Below, one piece after another: positions 47,677 through 56,666 of a DNA stretch of 64,000 bases (its first letter is position 1; every line of letters begins with the position of its first letter). This DNA comes from Acidovorax sp. Root219 (GTDB taxonomy: Bacteria > Pseudomonadota > Gammaproteobacteria > Burkholderiales > Burkholderiaceae_C): NCBI RefSeq assembly GCF_001428665.1, contig NZ_LMIJ01000023.1, positions 290,688 to 354,687 on the forward strand. Direction: 5' to 3'. The position numbers and the translations under genes were made by a program. The notes beneath the pieces are model-generated. The model was not told the DNA's origin. It did not search any database and saw only the letters and a list, made by a program, of their open reading frames with translations.

Positions 47677-50337
47677 TCAGCCCAGTTCGACCAGCATGCG
47701 CTGGGCGCGGGTGCGCAGGGCGCCGCTCGATTCGGCCACGACCTCTTCGATCAGTGTGCGGGCACCGTCGGTGTCGCCGATGGCGTTGAACTCTTCGGCC
47801 AGTGCCAGCTTGGTGGCCAGTGGGTCGTCCTGGGCGGCGGCCGAGCCATCGTCTTCCGAGATGGGCACGGCAGCCGTGGGGATTTCCGCTTCGCGCGAGG
47901 TGGGGGCGGCCATGGGCTTGGAGGGCGCCGTCAGGTCCAGCGACAGCTCGCCCAGATCGAAGTCCATCGGACCGGAGTCCTGGGCTTCGGCCAGGGGCAT
48001 GGGGCCGGTGGGCGCCATGGTGAGTTCGTCGTTGGGCGCTGAACGGCCTGCAGGCGCTGGCGTGGGGGCTGGTGCGGGCGCATTCCACGCGGCATCGCCC
48101 GTCAGGTCAGGCAGGTCGAAATCTTCACTGGACAGCACAGGCTCCGTGCGTTGCGGTGCGCGCGGAGCAGGCGCTGCCGCGGTGGCGGCTGCAGCCGCTG
48201 CGGCAAACCCACCGGGAGGCGCGGGTGGTGCATCGGTGAGTGCGTCGTCGGGCAGATCGAGGTCGAGGTCCAGGTCCAGATCGGGCGGCAGGGCGGCGGA
48301 GGCCACGGGAGCGCCCGAGAAGGTGCTCACGAACGCGCCGGGAACCGATGGGTTCTCGTCCTCCACCATGCCGGGGCGGCCGCCGGGCTGGTACAGCGGG
48401 TTCTCTGGCTCGATGCCGCGGCCCAGGTCGACGATGCGCGCCCAGTCGGGGCCTTCGCCCTGCGTGAGCTTGAACACTTCGCCGGCCACCGACTCCAGGG
48501 CCTTGCGGTCCTGGCGCTTGGCATAGATCTCGGCCAGCTTCACGTGCACGGAGACGCGGGCCGGGTTGTGGCGGATGGCTTCCTTGAGGATTTCTTCGGC
48601 CTGCAGGTCGCGGCCATAGGCCAGGTACACGTCGGCTTCGGCCACGGGGTCCACGTCACCGCCGGCATCGAGCTGGCTGGGCGAGTAGGCCATGGACGAA
48701 CCGGTGGTCATCTCGCTGTTGGCCGTGTCCACGCGCTGGCCGCCACTGGCGCCGAAGAACGAATCGGGCTGGATGCGGCTTTCCAGAAAGGAGCTGTCCA
48801 CGCCGGCGTTGTTGCGGCGGCGCTGGATCATGCGGTAGGCGCCATAGCCCAGCAACAGGGCCAGCAGGCCGCCACCGACCGGAAGGGTCAAGGGATTATC
48901 CAGCAGGCTATCAAGGAAATCGGGTTCTGCCACCGGTGTGGGTGGGGGCAGCACGATGGGCTTGGAGGCGGGGGCTGCGGGGGCGGCAGGAGCCGCGTCC
49001 GACGCAGGGGCTGCGCTGGCCTCGGCCGATGCACTGCTGGTGGGTTCGGAGGCCGCCATTGCCGGTGGGGCTTCTGGGGCGGCAGGCGTGGCGGGAACGC
49101 CGGGCACGGCCACCTGGGCCGTGCTGGCTGCGGGGACTGCCGCTGCAGGAGCGGTTGCCGGTGCTGCAGGCGTGGCTGGCGTCGAAGGTGCTGCGGCCGA
49201 TGCGGCGCCGAGCTTGTTCAGGTCGCTGATGTTCTTGGACAGTTCGGCCATGCGGGCCGATGCGTCGCTGGCCTGCTTGTCCTTGGCCAACTGGTCTTCG
49301 GCGGCCTTCTGGCCCTTGACCGAGCCCTTGGACAGCGTGAGCTTGTCGGGCGCCGTGGTGGCGGGCTTGCTGTCTTCCACCCGGGTCTGCACCGAGCCCT
49401 TGGCAGAACGCTCGGCCGATGCGACTGTGGCGGAGGGGGCTGATTCGGCCAGCTTGCGGCGGAAGGCGCCGAAGTCACGGCTCTGCGCTGCCAGGATCTG
49501 GCGGGCTTCGGGCGCAGGCGTGGCCTGGGCCGTGGCCTGGTCAGGGATCTGCAGCACGGCGCCGGCCTTGATGCGGTTGATGTTGCCGCCGATGAAGGCG
49601 TCCGGATTGGCGCGCTGCATGGCCACCAGCATCTGGTCGAGTGAGACACCGCCCTGGCGGTTGGCATTGGCGATGCGGCCCGCCGTGTCGCCGGCCTGCA
49701 CGGTCACACTGCCTTCGGCGGGCGTGGCGCGGGGGGCGGCGGGTGCACGGGGCGTGGCGGCGGGTGCCGATGCAGCATTCGAAGAGCGCCCGGCGACGGC
49801 GGGCGGAACCTCGGGGCGTGAAGCGGGAGGGCTGATCTGCGGGGATGCCGTGACCGCTGGCGCCGGGCGGCGCATGGCGGGCGGGTCGAACAGCATGGTG
49901 TAGCTGCGCACCAGGCGGCCCGAGCCCCAGGACGCATCGAGCACCAGGTCGACGAAGGGGTCGTTCACCGGGCGGTCGCTGGACAGGCGCAGCACGGCCG
50001 AGCCATCGGCACGGCGTTGCAGTTGCACCTGCAGGTTGTTCATGGTGGGCGAGTACTCCATGCCCTGGGCGCGGAACACCTCCGGCGTGGCGGTGCTGGC
50101 CTTCAGGGTTTCTGCCTCCGCAGGGGTGATCTGCGGCAGGTCGATCTCGGCGCGCAGGGGCTCGCCCAAGGCGGATTGCACGGTGATGCGGCCCAGCGCG
50201 AGCGCGGACGCATCGGTGGCGTAGAGCCCGGCAGTGGCCACGGCCGCAGCCGCCAGCACAGAAAATTTCCAACGATGCATGTTTGCCATCAACTGATTGG
50301 GTTGTGCGGCTCGGTCGAGCGGTGCTGTTTTTCTCAT
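47677..50337 (-). CDS. fimV: FimV-like peptidoglycan-binding pilus/polarity protein
   Basis: An 886-residue inner-membrane protein needed for type IV pilus function and polarity in relatives. A signal sequence (from MHRWKFSVLAAAAVA) is followed by the FimV N-domain LGRITVQSALGEPLRAEIDL. Next are a LysM-type domain (VTVQAGDTAGRIAN), a long Ala/Pro-rich linker, one membrane helix near LPVGGGLLALLLGYGAYRM and a C-terminal region with TPR-like repeats and the acidic LDLDLDLDLPDD. The end LATKLALAEEFNAIGDTDGA matches the FimV C-terminal domain. The start may be 50337, 50289 or 50280. Confidence 0.9.
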   Translation of the reverse strand: MRKTAPLDRAAQPNQLMANMHRWKFSVLAAAAVATAGLYATDASALALGRITVQSALGEPLRAEIDLPQITPAEAETLKASTATPEVFRAQGMEYSPTMNNLQVQLQRRADGSAVLRLSSDRPVNDPFVDLVLDASWGSGRLVRSYTMLFDPPAMRRPAPAVTASPQISPPASRPEVPPAVAGRSSNAASAPAATPRAPAAPRATPAEGSVTVQAGDTAGRIANANRQGGVSLDQMLVAMQRANPDAFIGGNINRIKAGAVLQIPDQATAQATPAPEARQILAAQSRDFGAFRRKLAESAPSATVASAERSAKGSVQTRVEDSKPATTAPDKLTLSKGSVKGQKAAEDQLAKDKQASDASARMAELSKNISDLNKLGAASAAAPSTPATPAAPATAPAAAVPAASTAQVAVPGVPATPAAPEAPPAMAASEPTSSASAEASAAPASDAAPAAPAAPASKPIVLPPPTPVAEPDFLDSLLDNPLTLPVGGGLLALLLGYGAYRMIQRRRNNAGVDSSFLESRIQPDSFFGASGGQRVDTANSEMTTGSSMAYSPSQLDAGGDVDPVAEADVYLAYGRDLQAEEILKEAIRHNPARVSVHVKLAEIYAKRQDRKALESVAGEVFKLTQGEGPDWARIVDLGRGIEPENPLYQPGGRPGMVEDENPSVPGAFVSTFSGAPVASAALPPDLDLDLDLDLPDDALTDAPPAPPGGFAAAAAAATAAAPAPRAPQRTEPVLSSEDFDLPDLTGDAAWNAPAPAPTPAPAGRSAPNDELTMAPTGPMPLAEAQDSGPMDFDLGELSLDLTAPSKPMAAPTSREAEIPTAAVPISEDDGSAAAQDDPLATKLALAEEFNAIGDTDGARTLIEEVVAESSGALRTRAQRMLVELG

Positions 50338-50516
50338 GGTCTGGTCCCGCCCCGGCGCGTGAAAATATGTAAAAAGCACCATAGCATCAATGTTTTGCAC
50401 TGACAAGCTGAGGTGGCGCGGAAGCTTTGCCCCCGGTGTCCATGCACCAGATTGGGGCATTCAGATGTTGCCAATTGCCAACGTCACGTAACTGGGTGTG
50501 TCAGGCTGCTGGGCAC

Positions 50517-50552
50517 AAAAAAGCGCGCGCAATCTGCACTGCGCGCGCTTTT
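50517..50552 (-). terminator. Terminator after asd
   Basis: A 13-bp stem (AAAAGCGCGCGCA with TGCGCGCGCTTTT) with an eight-base loop. On the minus strand it is followed by a T-run, 22 bases past the asd stop. It separates asd from fimV. Confidence 0.88.
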
Positions 50553-50574
50553 ACGGGGCTTGCCGGGGCGTAGT

Positions 50575-51705
50575 TTACGCTGCCAGCAGGATGCGCAGCA
50601 TGCGGCGCAGCGGTTCGGCAGCACCCCAGAGCAACTGGTCGCCGATCGTGAAGGCGCCCACGTACTCGGGGCCCATGGCCAGCTTGCGCACGCGGCCCAC
50701 GGGGATGGTCATGGTGCCGGTGACGGCCACGGGCGTCAGGTCCTTGATGGTGGCCTCGCGCGTGTTGGGCACCACCTTCACCCACTCGTTGTCGGCGGCG
50801 ATCATGGCCTCGATGTCGGCCACGGGCACGTCCTTCTTGAGCTTGAAGGTCAGGGCCTGGCTGTGGCAGCGCATAGCGCCCACGCGCACGCAGAAACCGT
50901 CCACCGGGATGGCGGGGGCGTTGAAGCCTTCGCCCTGGCCCAGGATCTTATTGGTCTCGGCCATGCCCTTCCACTCTTCCTTGGACATGCCGTTGCCCAG
51001 GTCCTTGTCGATCCACGGGATCAGCGAGCCGCCCAGCGGCACGCCGAAGTTGGCCGTCTCGGCACCGGAGAGGGCGCGCTGCTTGGCGATGACCTTGCGG
51101 TCGATCTCCAGGATGGCGCTCTTGGGGTCGTCCAGCAGGGACTTCACCTCGGCGTTCAGCGTGCCGTACTGCGTGAGCAGTTCGCGCATGTGCTGGGCGC
51201 CGCCGCCGCTGGCGGCCTGGTAGGTCTGGGTGCTCATCCACTCGACGAGGCCGGCCTTGTACAGTGCGCCCACGCCCATCAGCATGCAGCTCACGGTGCA
51301 GTTGCCGCCGACCCAGTTCTTGCCGCCCTTGGCCAGTGCGTCCTTTATGACGGGCAGGTTCACCGGGTCGAGGATGATGACGGCGTCCTTTTCCATGCGC
51401 AGCGTGGAGGCGGCGTCGATCCAGTGGCCGTTCCAGCCGGCAGCGCGCAGCTTGGGGAAGACTTCGGAGGTGTACTCGCCGCCCTGGGCGGTGATGATGA
51501 TGTCGCAGCGCTTCAAGGCGTCGATGTTGAACGCGTCCTGCAGCGTGGTCTCGTTCCTGGCCACCGCAGGGGCCTTGCCGCCCGCGTTGGAGGTGGAGAA
51601 GAACAATGGCTCAATCAGGTCGAAGTCATTTTCTTCGGCCATGCGATCCATCAACACCGAGCCGACCATGCCGCGCCAGCCGACCAAACCTACCAACTTG
51701 CTCAT
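50575..51705 (-). CDS. asd: Aspartate-semialdehyde dehydrogenase
   Basis: Asd reduces aspartyl phosphate to aspartate semialdehyde, the branch point to lysine, diaminopimelate, threonine, methionine and isoleucine. The 376-residue protein has the NADP loop [10 protein letters not shown] at the start and the catalytic cysteine in [12 protein letters not shown] (about residue 136). The family block [14 protein letters not shown] supplies the active histidine. GAAAGGG lies before the ATG. Upstream stands its own promoter and a small leader frame, so it is not simply a leuB read-through gene. Confidence 0.96.
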   Translation of the reverse strand: MSKLVGLVGWRGMVGSVLMDRMAEENDFDLIEPLFFSTSNAGGKAPAVARNETTLQDAFNIDALKRCDIIITAQGGEYTSEVFPKLRAAGWNGHWIDAASTLRMEKDAVIILDPVNLPVIKDALAKGGKNWVGGNCTVSCMLMGVGALYKAGLVEWMSTQTYQAASGGGAQHMRELLTQYGTLNAEVKSLLDDPKSAILEIDRKVIAKQRALSGAETANFGVPLGGSLIPWIDKDLGNGMSKEEWKGMAETNKILGQGEGFNAPAIPVDGFCVRVGAMRCHSQALTFKLKKDVPVADIEAMIAADNEWVKVVPNTREATIKDLTPVAVTGTMTIPVGRVRKLAMGPEYVGAFTIGDQLLWGAAEPLRRMLRILLAA

Positions 51706-51797
51706 TTCAACGCCCTTTCAGATTGAGAAACAGTGCCAGACCGGACTGCTCGCCTGGCTCGTCAGGCCAGGAGGGGCGCACGACGAACCAGGCTGAG

Positions 51798-51899
51798 TCA
51801 GCCCTTAATGGTCGTGGTTTTGGTGATGGTTGCGCGCGCAGCCACACCGGCCGTGGCGGCGGGTGCAATGTTCAGGGCGAACGTGTGGGCGGCAAACAT
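51798..51899 (-). CDS. Predicted leader peptide upstream of asd
   Basis: A 33-residue frame starting MFAAHTFALN and ending TITKTTTIKG. Nine of the last ten codons encode Thr, Ile or Lys (five Thr, two Ile, two Lys), end products of the pathway that Asd feeds. The ATG lies nine bases after the TATACT -10 element, so the message would be nearly leaderless; no ribosome binding site is seen. Translation and regulatory role are inferred from composition, position and downstream pairings. Confidence 0.5.
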   Translation of the reverse strand: MFAAHTFALNIAPAATAGVAARATITKTTTIKG

Positions 51900-51908
51900 A
51901 GGGTCAGG

Positions 51909-51938
51909 AGTATATCGCAAGCCCGGTACAGCGCTCAA
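51909..51938 (-). promoter_or_regulatory. Predicted asd promoter
   Basis: On the minus strand TTGAGC (51938-51933) and TATACT (51914-51909) are 18 bases apart, a good sigma-70 pair. It lies just beyond the leuB terminator, so asd is transcribed separately from the leu genes. Confidence 0.6.
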
Positions 51939-51966
51939 GGGACCAGCGCGACGGCATTGCACAACG

Positions 51967-51991
51967 AAAAAGGGCGGCCCCGAGGCCGCCC
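51967..51991 (-). terminator. Terminator after leuB
   Basis: A perfect eight-pair GC stem (GGGCGGCC with GGCCGCCC) with a four-base loop, UCGG on the transcript, is followed on the minus strand by five T. It lies 22 bases after the leuB stop. Confidence 0.9.
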
Positions 51992-52012
51992 CTTGCACCG
52001 TGCAGATGCCTG

Positions 52013-53083
52013 TTACTTGAGCGCCTGCACGACGGCGTCGCCCATCTGCGCGGTGCCGACCTTGGTCGTGCCTTCGCTCCAGATGTCGGGCGTGCGCAGG
52101 CCCTGGGCCAGCACCGCCTGCACGGCGGCTTCGATGCGCTGGGCGGCGGCTTCCTGGTTCAGCGAGAAGCGCAGCATCATCGCGGCCGAGAGGATGGTGG
52201 CCAGTGGGTTGGCCACGCCCTTGCCGGCGATGTCGGGTGCGCTGCCATGGCTGGGTTCGTACAGGCCCTGGTTGCTGCTGTTGAGCGAGGCCGAGGGCAG
52301 CATGCCGATGGAGCCGGTGAGCATGGAGGCTTCGTCCGAGAGGATGTCGCCGAACATGTTGCCCGTCACCACCACGTCGAACTTCTTCGGTGCGCGCACC
52401 AGCTGCATGGCGGCGTTGTCCACATACATGTGGTCCAGTTCCACGTCGGGGTATTCCTTGCCGACTTCGGTCACGATGTCCTTCCAGAACTGGAAGGTCT
52501 CGAGCACGTTGGCCTTGTCCACGCTGGTCACGCGCTTGCTGCGCTTGCGTGCGGCCTGGAAGGCCACGTGCGCGATGCGTTCCACCTCGGGGCGGCTGTA
52601 GCGCATGGTGTCGAAGGCCTCTTCGGCACCGGGGAAGTGGCCATCGGTGGCGATGCGGCGGCCACGCGGCTGGCCGAAGTAGATGTCGCCCGTCAGCTCG
52701 CGGATGATGAGGATATCCAGGCCCGAAATCAGCTCGGGCTTGAGGCTCGATGCGCCCACCAGTTGCTCGTAGCAGATGGCAGGGCGGAAGTTGGCGAACA
52801 GGCCCAGGTTCTTGCGCAGGCCCAGGATGGCCTGCTCGGGGCGCAGGGGGCGGTCGAGCTTGTCGTACTTCCAGTCGCCCACGGCGCCGAACAGGATGGC
52901 GTCAGCGTCCTTGGCCAGCTTCAGCGTGGCGTCGGGCAGGGGGTGGCCGTGCGCCTCGTAGGCGGCGCCGCCCACCAGGGCCGATTCCATCTCGAACTGG
53001 AGGTCCAGCACTTCGAGGACCTTGACGGCCTCCGCGACGATTTCGGTGCCGATGCCGTCACCCGGCAGAACTGCGATTTTCAT
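52013..53083 (-). CDS. leuB: 3-isopropylmalate dehydrogenase
   Basis: LeuB oxidatively decarboxylates 3-isopropylmalate in leucine synthesis. The 356-residue protein starts [15 protein letters not shown]. It has the substrate-binding REN-type segment [10 protein letters not shown] region, the catalytic lysine in [10 protein letters not shown] and the metal aspartates in [31 protein letters not shown] closes the cofactor site. It follows leuD by 84 bases on the minus strand. Confidence 0.96.
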   Translation of the reverse strand: MKIAVLPGDGIGTEIVAEAVKVLEVLDLQFEMESALVGGAAYEAHGHPLPDATLKLAKDADAILFGAVGDWKYDKLDRPLRPEQAILGLRKNLGLFANFRPAICYEQLVGASSLKPELISGLDILIIRELTGDIYFGQPRGRRIATDGHFPGAEEAFDTMRYSRPEVERIAHVAFQAARKRSKRVTSVDKANVLETFQFWKDIVTEVGKEYPDVELDHMYVDNAAMQLVRAPKKFDVVVTGNMFGDILSDEASMLTGSIGMLPSASLNSSNQGLYEPSHGSAPDIAGKGVANPLATILSAAMMLRFSLNQEAAAQRIEAAVQAVLAQGLRTPDIWSEGTTKVGTAQMGDAVVQALK

Positions 53084-53167
53084 GAAGAACTTCTTCTTAA
53101 AGTGAATGGCCGCGCCCCGGCGCCATTGCCGGGTGGACGGCCACTGGTCGATGAACTGGTGGTGTGG

Positions 53168-53818
53168 TCAGGAGACCATGCTGTGCGCAAGCCAGGGCTT
53201 GGTGGCCAGGCGCTGCGCCTCGAAGGCGCGAATCTTGTCGGACTGGCGCAGCGTCAGGCCGATGTCGTCGAAGCCGTTGAGCAGGCAGTACTTGCGAAAC
53301 GCCTGCACCTCGAACGGAATCTCTTCGCCCTGCGGGCGCACGACCACCTGGCGGTCCAGATCCACGGTGAGCTGGTAGCCGGGGAAGGCCAGCACCTCGT
53401 CGAACAGCTGGGCCACCGTGGCTTCGGGCAGCACGATGGGCAAGAGGCCGTTCTTGAAGCAGTTGTTGAAGAAGATGTCGGCAAAGCTCGGCGCGATCAC
53501 GGCGCGAAAGCCGAACTGGTCCAGCGCCCAGGGCGCGTGCTCGCGGCTCGATCCGCAGCCGAAGTTCTTGCGTGCCAGCAGCACCGAGGCGCCCTGGTAG
53601 CGCGGCTGGTTGAGCACGAAGTCGGGGTTGGGCTTGCGGCTGGCGGGGTCCTGGCCGGGCTCGCCGTGGTCCAGGTAGCGCCATTCGTCAAACAGGTTCA
53701 CGCCAAAGCCGGTCTTCTTGATCGACTTGAGGAACTGCTTGGGGATGATGGCGTCGGTGTCGACGTTCTCGCGGTCCATGGGGGCCACGAGGCCCTTGAG
53801 CAAGGTGAATTTCTGCAT
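53168..53818 (-). CDS. leuD: 3-isopropylmalate dehydratase small subunit
   Basis: The 216-residue swivel domain of isopropylmalate isomerase. The motif [15 protein letters not shown], the substrate loop [14 protein letters not shown] and the [17 protein letters not shown] block are diagnostic. It pairs with the large subunit LeuC, encoded at 54025-55446. Between them lies a short lipoprotein gene. Confidence 0.96.
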   Translation of the reverse strand: MQKFTLLKGLVAPMDRENVDTDAIIPKQFLKSIKKTGFGVNLFDEWRYLDHGEPGQDPASRKPNPDFVLNQPRYQGASVLLARKNFGCGSSREHAPWALDQFGFRAVIAPSFADIFFNNCFKNGLLPIVLPEATVAQLFDEVLAFPGYQLTVDLDRQVVVRPQGEEIPFEVQAFRKYCLLNGFDDIGLTLRQSDKIRAFEAQRLATKPWLAHSMVS

Positions 53819-53832
53819 GGTGGTGTGCCTGA

Positions 53833-53961
53833 TTACTTGTTGGCAGCGCGCTCGAGGGCGCCGCCTGCCCGCTGTACGTCCTGGCCCACGCCCTTGACGG
53901 TGTTGCAGCCGGCCAGCAGGAAAGCCAGCGAAAAGGCGATGAATGCGGCGGTCTTTTTCAT
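53833..53961 (-). CDS. Entericidin-like small lipoprotein
   Basis: A 42-residue protein beginning [21 protein letters not shown] charged n-region, hydrophobic core and lipobox LAGC make it a lipoprotein, with the lipidated cysteine at residue 19. The mature part [20 protein letters not shown] is amphipathic and matches the EcnA/EcnB entericidin pattern. AGGAGCC precedes the ATG. E. coli entericidins are small membrane lipoproteins linked to stress-related lysis; only one member, not an A/B pair, is present here. Confidence 0.8.
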   Translation of the reverse strand: MKKTAAFIAFSLAFLLAGCNTVKGVGQDVQRAGGALERAANK

Positions 53962-54024
53962 GACGGGGCTCCTAGGGGCGGTGGAAAGGCCAACGGGGGT
54001 TGGATCAATGGGGGGATGAAGGGT

Positions 54025-55446
54025 TCAGGCGAACTGGCGGATGTCCACGAAGTGGCCGTGCACGGCAGCGGCTGCGGCCATGGCGGGGCTCACCAGATGG
54101 GTGCGGCCGCCGGCGCCCTGGCGGCCTTCGAAGTTGCGGTTGCTGGTGCTGGCACAGCGTTCGCCGGGCTCCAGGCGGTCGGCGTTCATGGCCAGGCACA
54201 TGGAGCAGCCGGGCTCGCGCCACTCAAAGCCCGCAGCCTTGAAGATCTCGTGCAGGCCTTCGCGCTCGGCCTGCTCCTTGACCAGGCCCGAGCCGGGTAC
54301 CACCATGGCCAGCTTCACGTTGCTGGCCACCTTGCGGCCAAGCTTCTTGACCACGGCTGCGGCTTCGCGCATGTCCTCGATGCGGCTGTTGGTGCACGAG
54401 CCGATGAACACCTTGTCGATGGTGATGTCGTTGATCGGCTTGCCGGGGGTAAGGCCCATGTAGGTCAGCGCGCGCTCGATGGCGCCGCGCTTGTTGGCGT
54501 CCTTTTCCTTGTCGGGGTCGGGCACGCGGGCGTCGATGCCCAGCACCATCTCGGGCGAGGTGCCCCAGGTGACCTGCGGCAGGATGTCGGCTGCGTCGAG
54601 CTTGACCACGGCATCGAAGTGCGCGTCGGGGTCCGATTGCAGGGTCTTCCAGTAGGCCACGGCCTGGTCCCACTCCACGCCCGTGGGCGACAGGGGGCGG
54701 CCGCGCACGTATTCGATGGTCTTGTCGTCCACGGCCACCAGGCCGGCGCGTGCGCCGCCTTCGATGGCCATGTTGCACACGGTCATGCGGCCTTCGATGG
54801 ACAGGCCGCGGATGGCCGAGCCTGCGAACTCGATGGTGTAGCCCGTGCCGCCGGCCGTGCCGATCTTGCCGATGATGGCCAGCACGATGTCCTTGGCGGT
54901 GATGCCCTTGGCGAGCTGGCCGTCCACCTGCACCAGCATGTTCTTGGCCTTCTTGGCCAGCAGCGTCTGGGTGGCCATGACGTGCTCGACCTCGGAGGTG
55001 CCGATGCCGTGGGCCAGTGCACCGAAGGCGCCGTGCGTGCTGGTGTGGCTGTCGCCGCAGACCACGGTCATGCCCGGCAGGGTGGCGCCGTTCTCAGGCC
55101 CGATCACGTGCACGATGCCCTGGCGCTTGTGCATGAACGGGAAGAACGCCGCCGGCTTGATCTGCGCCATGTTGTCGTTCAGCGTGGTGATCTGTTCCTT
55201 GCTGATCGGGTCGGTGATGCCGTCGTAGCCACTCTCCCAGCCCGTGGTGGGGGTGTTGTGGTCGGCGGTGGCGACGATGGAGCTCATGCGCCACACCTTG
55301 CGGCCCGCCTCGCGCAGACCTTCGAAGGCCTGGGGGCTGGTGACTTCGTGCACCAGGTGGCGGTCGATGTAAAGGATGGAGGTGCCGTCCTCTTCGGTGT
55401 GGACAACGTGCTCGTCCCAGATCTTGTCGTACAGGGTGCGTCCCAT
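54025..55446 (-). CDS. leuC: 3-isopropylmalate dehydratase large subunit
   Basis: The 473-residue iron-sulfur subunit of isopropylmalate isomerase. The cluster cysteines are in [15 protein letters not shown] and in [11 protein letters not shown]. Substrate loops include [16 protein letters not shown]. It begins 31 bases after the LysR gene on the same strand and leads leuD and leuB. Confidence 0.96.
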   Translation of the reverse strand: MGRTLYDKIWDEHVVHTEEDGTSILYIDRHLVHEVTSPQAFEGLREAGRKVWRMSSIVATADHNTPTTGWESGYDGITDPISKEQITTLNDNMAQIKPAAFFPFMHKRQGIVHVIGPENGATLPGMTVVCGDSHTSTHGAFGALAHGIGTSEVEHVMATQTLLAKKAKNMLVQVDGQLAKGITAKDIVLAIIGKIGTAGGTGYTIEFAGSAIRGLSIEGRMTVCNMAIEGGARAGLVAVDDKTIEYVRGRPLSPTGVEWDQAVAYWKTLQSDPDAHFDAVVKLDAADILPQVTWGTSPEMVLGIDARVPDPDKEKDANKRGAIERALTYMGLTPGKPINDITIDKVFIGSCTNSRIEDMREAAAVVKKLGRKVASNVKLAMVVPGSGLVKEQAEREGLHEIFKAAGFEWREPGCSMCLAMNADRLEPGERCASTSNRNFEGRQGAGGRTHLVSPAMAAAAAVHGHFVDIRQFA

Positions 55447-55477
55447 GGTGTGTCTCTTTCAGGTGGGTAATGTGATT

Positions 55478-56470
55478 TTAGTGGGGCGTGCCCGCAGGCA
55501 AAAGCGTGCCAGGGGCGGGATGTGCGTGGGCGCTCACCACGTCGGGCTGCAGCGGTGCCAGGTGCTCCACCAGCAGCCGCGCGGTCACCGGCAGGGCGTC
55601 GAAATCGCGGGCCACCACGCGCAGCTCGCGGTGGGCCCAGGCCTCGGCCAGCGGGATGGCGCGCAGGTGGCCCACGCCGCGCATCAGCTCGAAGGCGCGG
55701 TCGGGCAGCAGGCCCACGCCCAGGCCGTTGTCGATCATGCGGCACATGGCATCGAGGCCGGTGACCTGGATGCGCTGGCGCAAAGGGCGCCCGGTGGCTG
55801 CGGCCGCTGCGCGCATCGCCAGGCTGATGCTGCTGTTGGCGTGCAGGCCCACGATGTCCCAGTCCAGCACCTCTTCGAAGCCGATGGCGGCGTGCTGTGC
55901 CAATGCATGTGCCTCGGGCACCACCAATACCAGGTGGTCGGCGCGGTAGGGGCGGCTTTGCAGCCCGGTGCCGCCGGTGCCCGTGGCCATGCCGACGTTG
56001 CAGATGCCCAGGTCGGCTGCACCCTCGTGCACGGCGTTCAGCACGTCGCTGCTCAGGTGCTCCTGCAGGTCGATCTTGATCTGGCTGTGCGCACGCGCGA
56101 ACGCCCCCAGGTCCTCGGGCAGGAACTGGAAGATGGCCGAGATGTTGGCGTGCATGCGCACATGGCCGCGCACCCCATCGGCGTATTCGCTGAGTTCGCC
56201 CTGCATGCGCTCCAGGCCGAAGAGCACCGTGCGTGCGTGGTGCAGCAGGCTCTCGCCGGCAGGGGTCAGCGTCACGCCCCGGCTGTGGCGGTAGAGCAGG
56301 GCCGTGTCCACGGCGGTTTCCAGGTCCGACAGGCGCTTGCTGACGGCCGAGGCCGCGATGAATTCGCGCTCCGCCGCGCGGCCGATGCTGCCGAGCTCGC
56401 ACACCGCCACAAACAGCTGCAGCGAAGTGAGGTCAATGCGGCGCGCAAAACTGCGCTCGGAGCTTTTCAT
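55478..56470 (-). CDS. LysR-family transcriptional regulator
   Basis: A 330-residue regulator with an N-terminal winged helix-turn-helix (LTSLQLFVAVCELGSIGRAA with AVSKRLSDLE, about residues 13-55). The C-terminal part is a LysR effector-binding domain (from about residue 95). It lies directly upstream of leuC on the same strand with a 31-base gap, so it may be co-transcribed with the leu genes and control them; isopropylmalate-type effectors are known for some leu regulators, but this is inference. Confidence 0.88.
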   Translation of the reverse strand: MKSSERSFARRIDLTSLQLFVAVCELGSIGRAAEREFIAASAVSKRLSDLETAVDTALLYRHSRGVTLTPAGESLLHHARTVLFGLERMQGELSEYADGVRGHVRMHANISAIFQFLPEDLGAFARAHSQIKIDLQEHLSSDVLNAVHEGAADLGICNVGMATGTGGTGLQSRPYRADHLVLVVPEAHALAQHAAIGFEEVLDWDIVGLHANSSISLAMRAAAAATGRPLRQRIQVTGLDAMCRMIDNGLGVGLLPDRAFELMRGVGHLRAIPLAEAWAHRELRVVARDFDALPVTARLLVEHLAPLQPDVVSAHAHPAPGTLLPAGTPH

Positions 56471-56489
56471 CGGGGGTGGGTGTGTTTTG

Positions 56490-56506
56490 CTTCTCGTTTC
56501 GAGAAG
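56490..56506. promoter_or_regulatory. Dyad operator in front of the LysR gene
   Basis: CTTCTCG and CGAGAAG flank TTT, a perfect seven-base inverted repeat. Inside it is a T-N11-A LysR box with dyad symmetry. It stands 20 bases upstream of the LysR start, a usual place for autoregulation. A second, weaker dyad ATGAC/GTCAT is at 56529-56546. Confidence 0.6.
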
Positions 56507-56607
56507 GTGTTTTTGTATTTTCCTATAAATGACGCCCGCGGGTCATCGTGAACCGCGATGTCGTCCATCGCGGGTGTGGTCTTCTCGGAGCGCGTGGGGT
56601 GGGCAAG

Positions 56608-56641
56608 AAAAAACCGCACAGGCCGGTGGCGCTGTGCGGTT
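56608..56641 (-). terminator. Terminator after dnaJ
   Basis: A ten-pair stem (AACCGCACAG with CTGTGCGGTT) with a ten-base loop, followed on the minus strand by six T. It lies 26 bases after the dnaJ stop and ends the grpE-dnaK-dnaJ transcript. Confidence 0.9.
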
Positions 56642-56666
56642 GCAGGGGGGCTCTTGCTTGGGACGG

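Larger units (their letters stand above)
51706..52012 (-). promoter_or_regulatory. asd leader region between leuB and asd
   Basis: Read on the minus strand, this 307-base region holds in order the leuB terminator (51991-51967), a promoter (51938-51909), a 33-codon frame (51899-51798) and about 90 bases of structured RNA before asd. In the structured part, GACGAACCAGGC (51782-51793, plus-strand reading) is complementary over 12 pairs, one G-U, to 51752-51763. That second arm can instead form a six-pair hairpin within 51753-51771 or pair with 51735-51739. These alternatives exclude each other. Confidence 0.6.

Noticed and set aside
47677..50337. Frameshift or recent repeat expansion in fimV
   Set aside because: The Ala/Pro-rich linker and the LDLDLDLDL run are low-complexity, but the frame is continuous from signal peptide to C-terminal domain.
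51798..51998. 66-residue version of the asd leader frame
   Set aside because: The longer form would start inside the leuB terminator; the ATG at 51897-51899 behind the promoter is more sensible.
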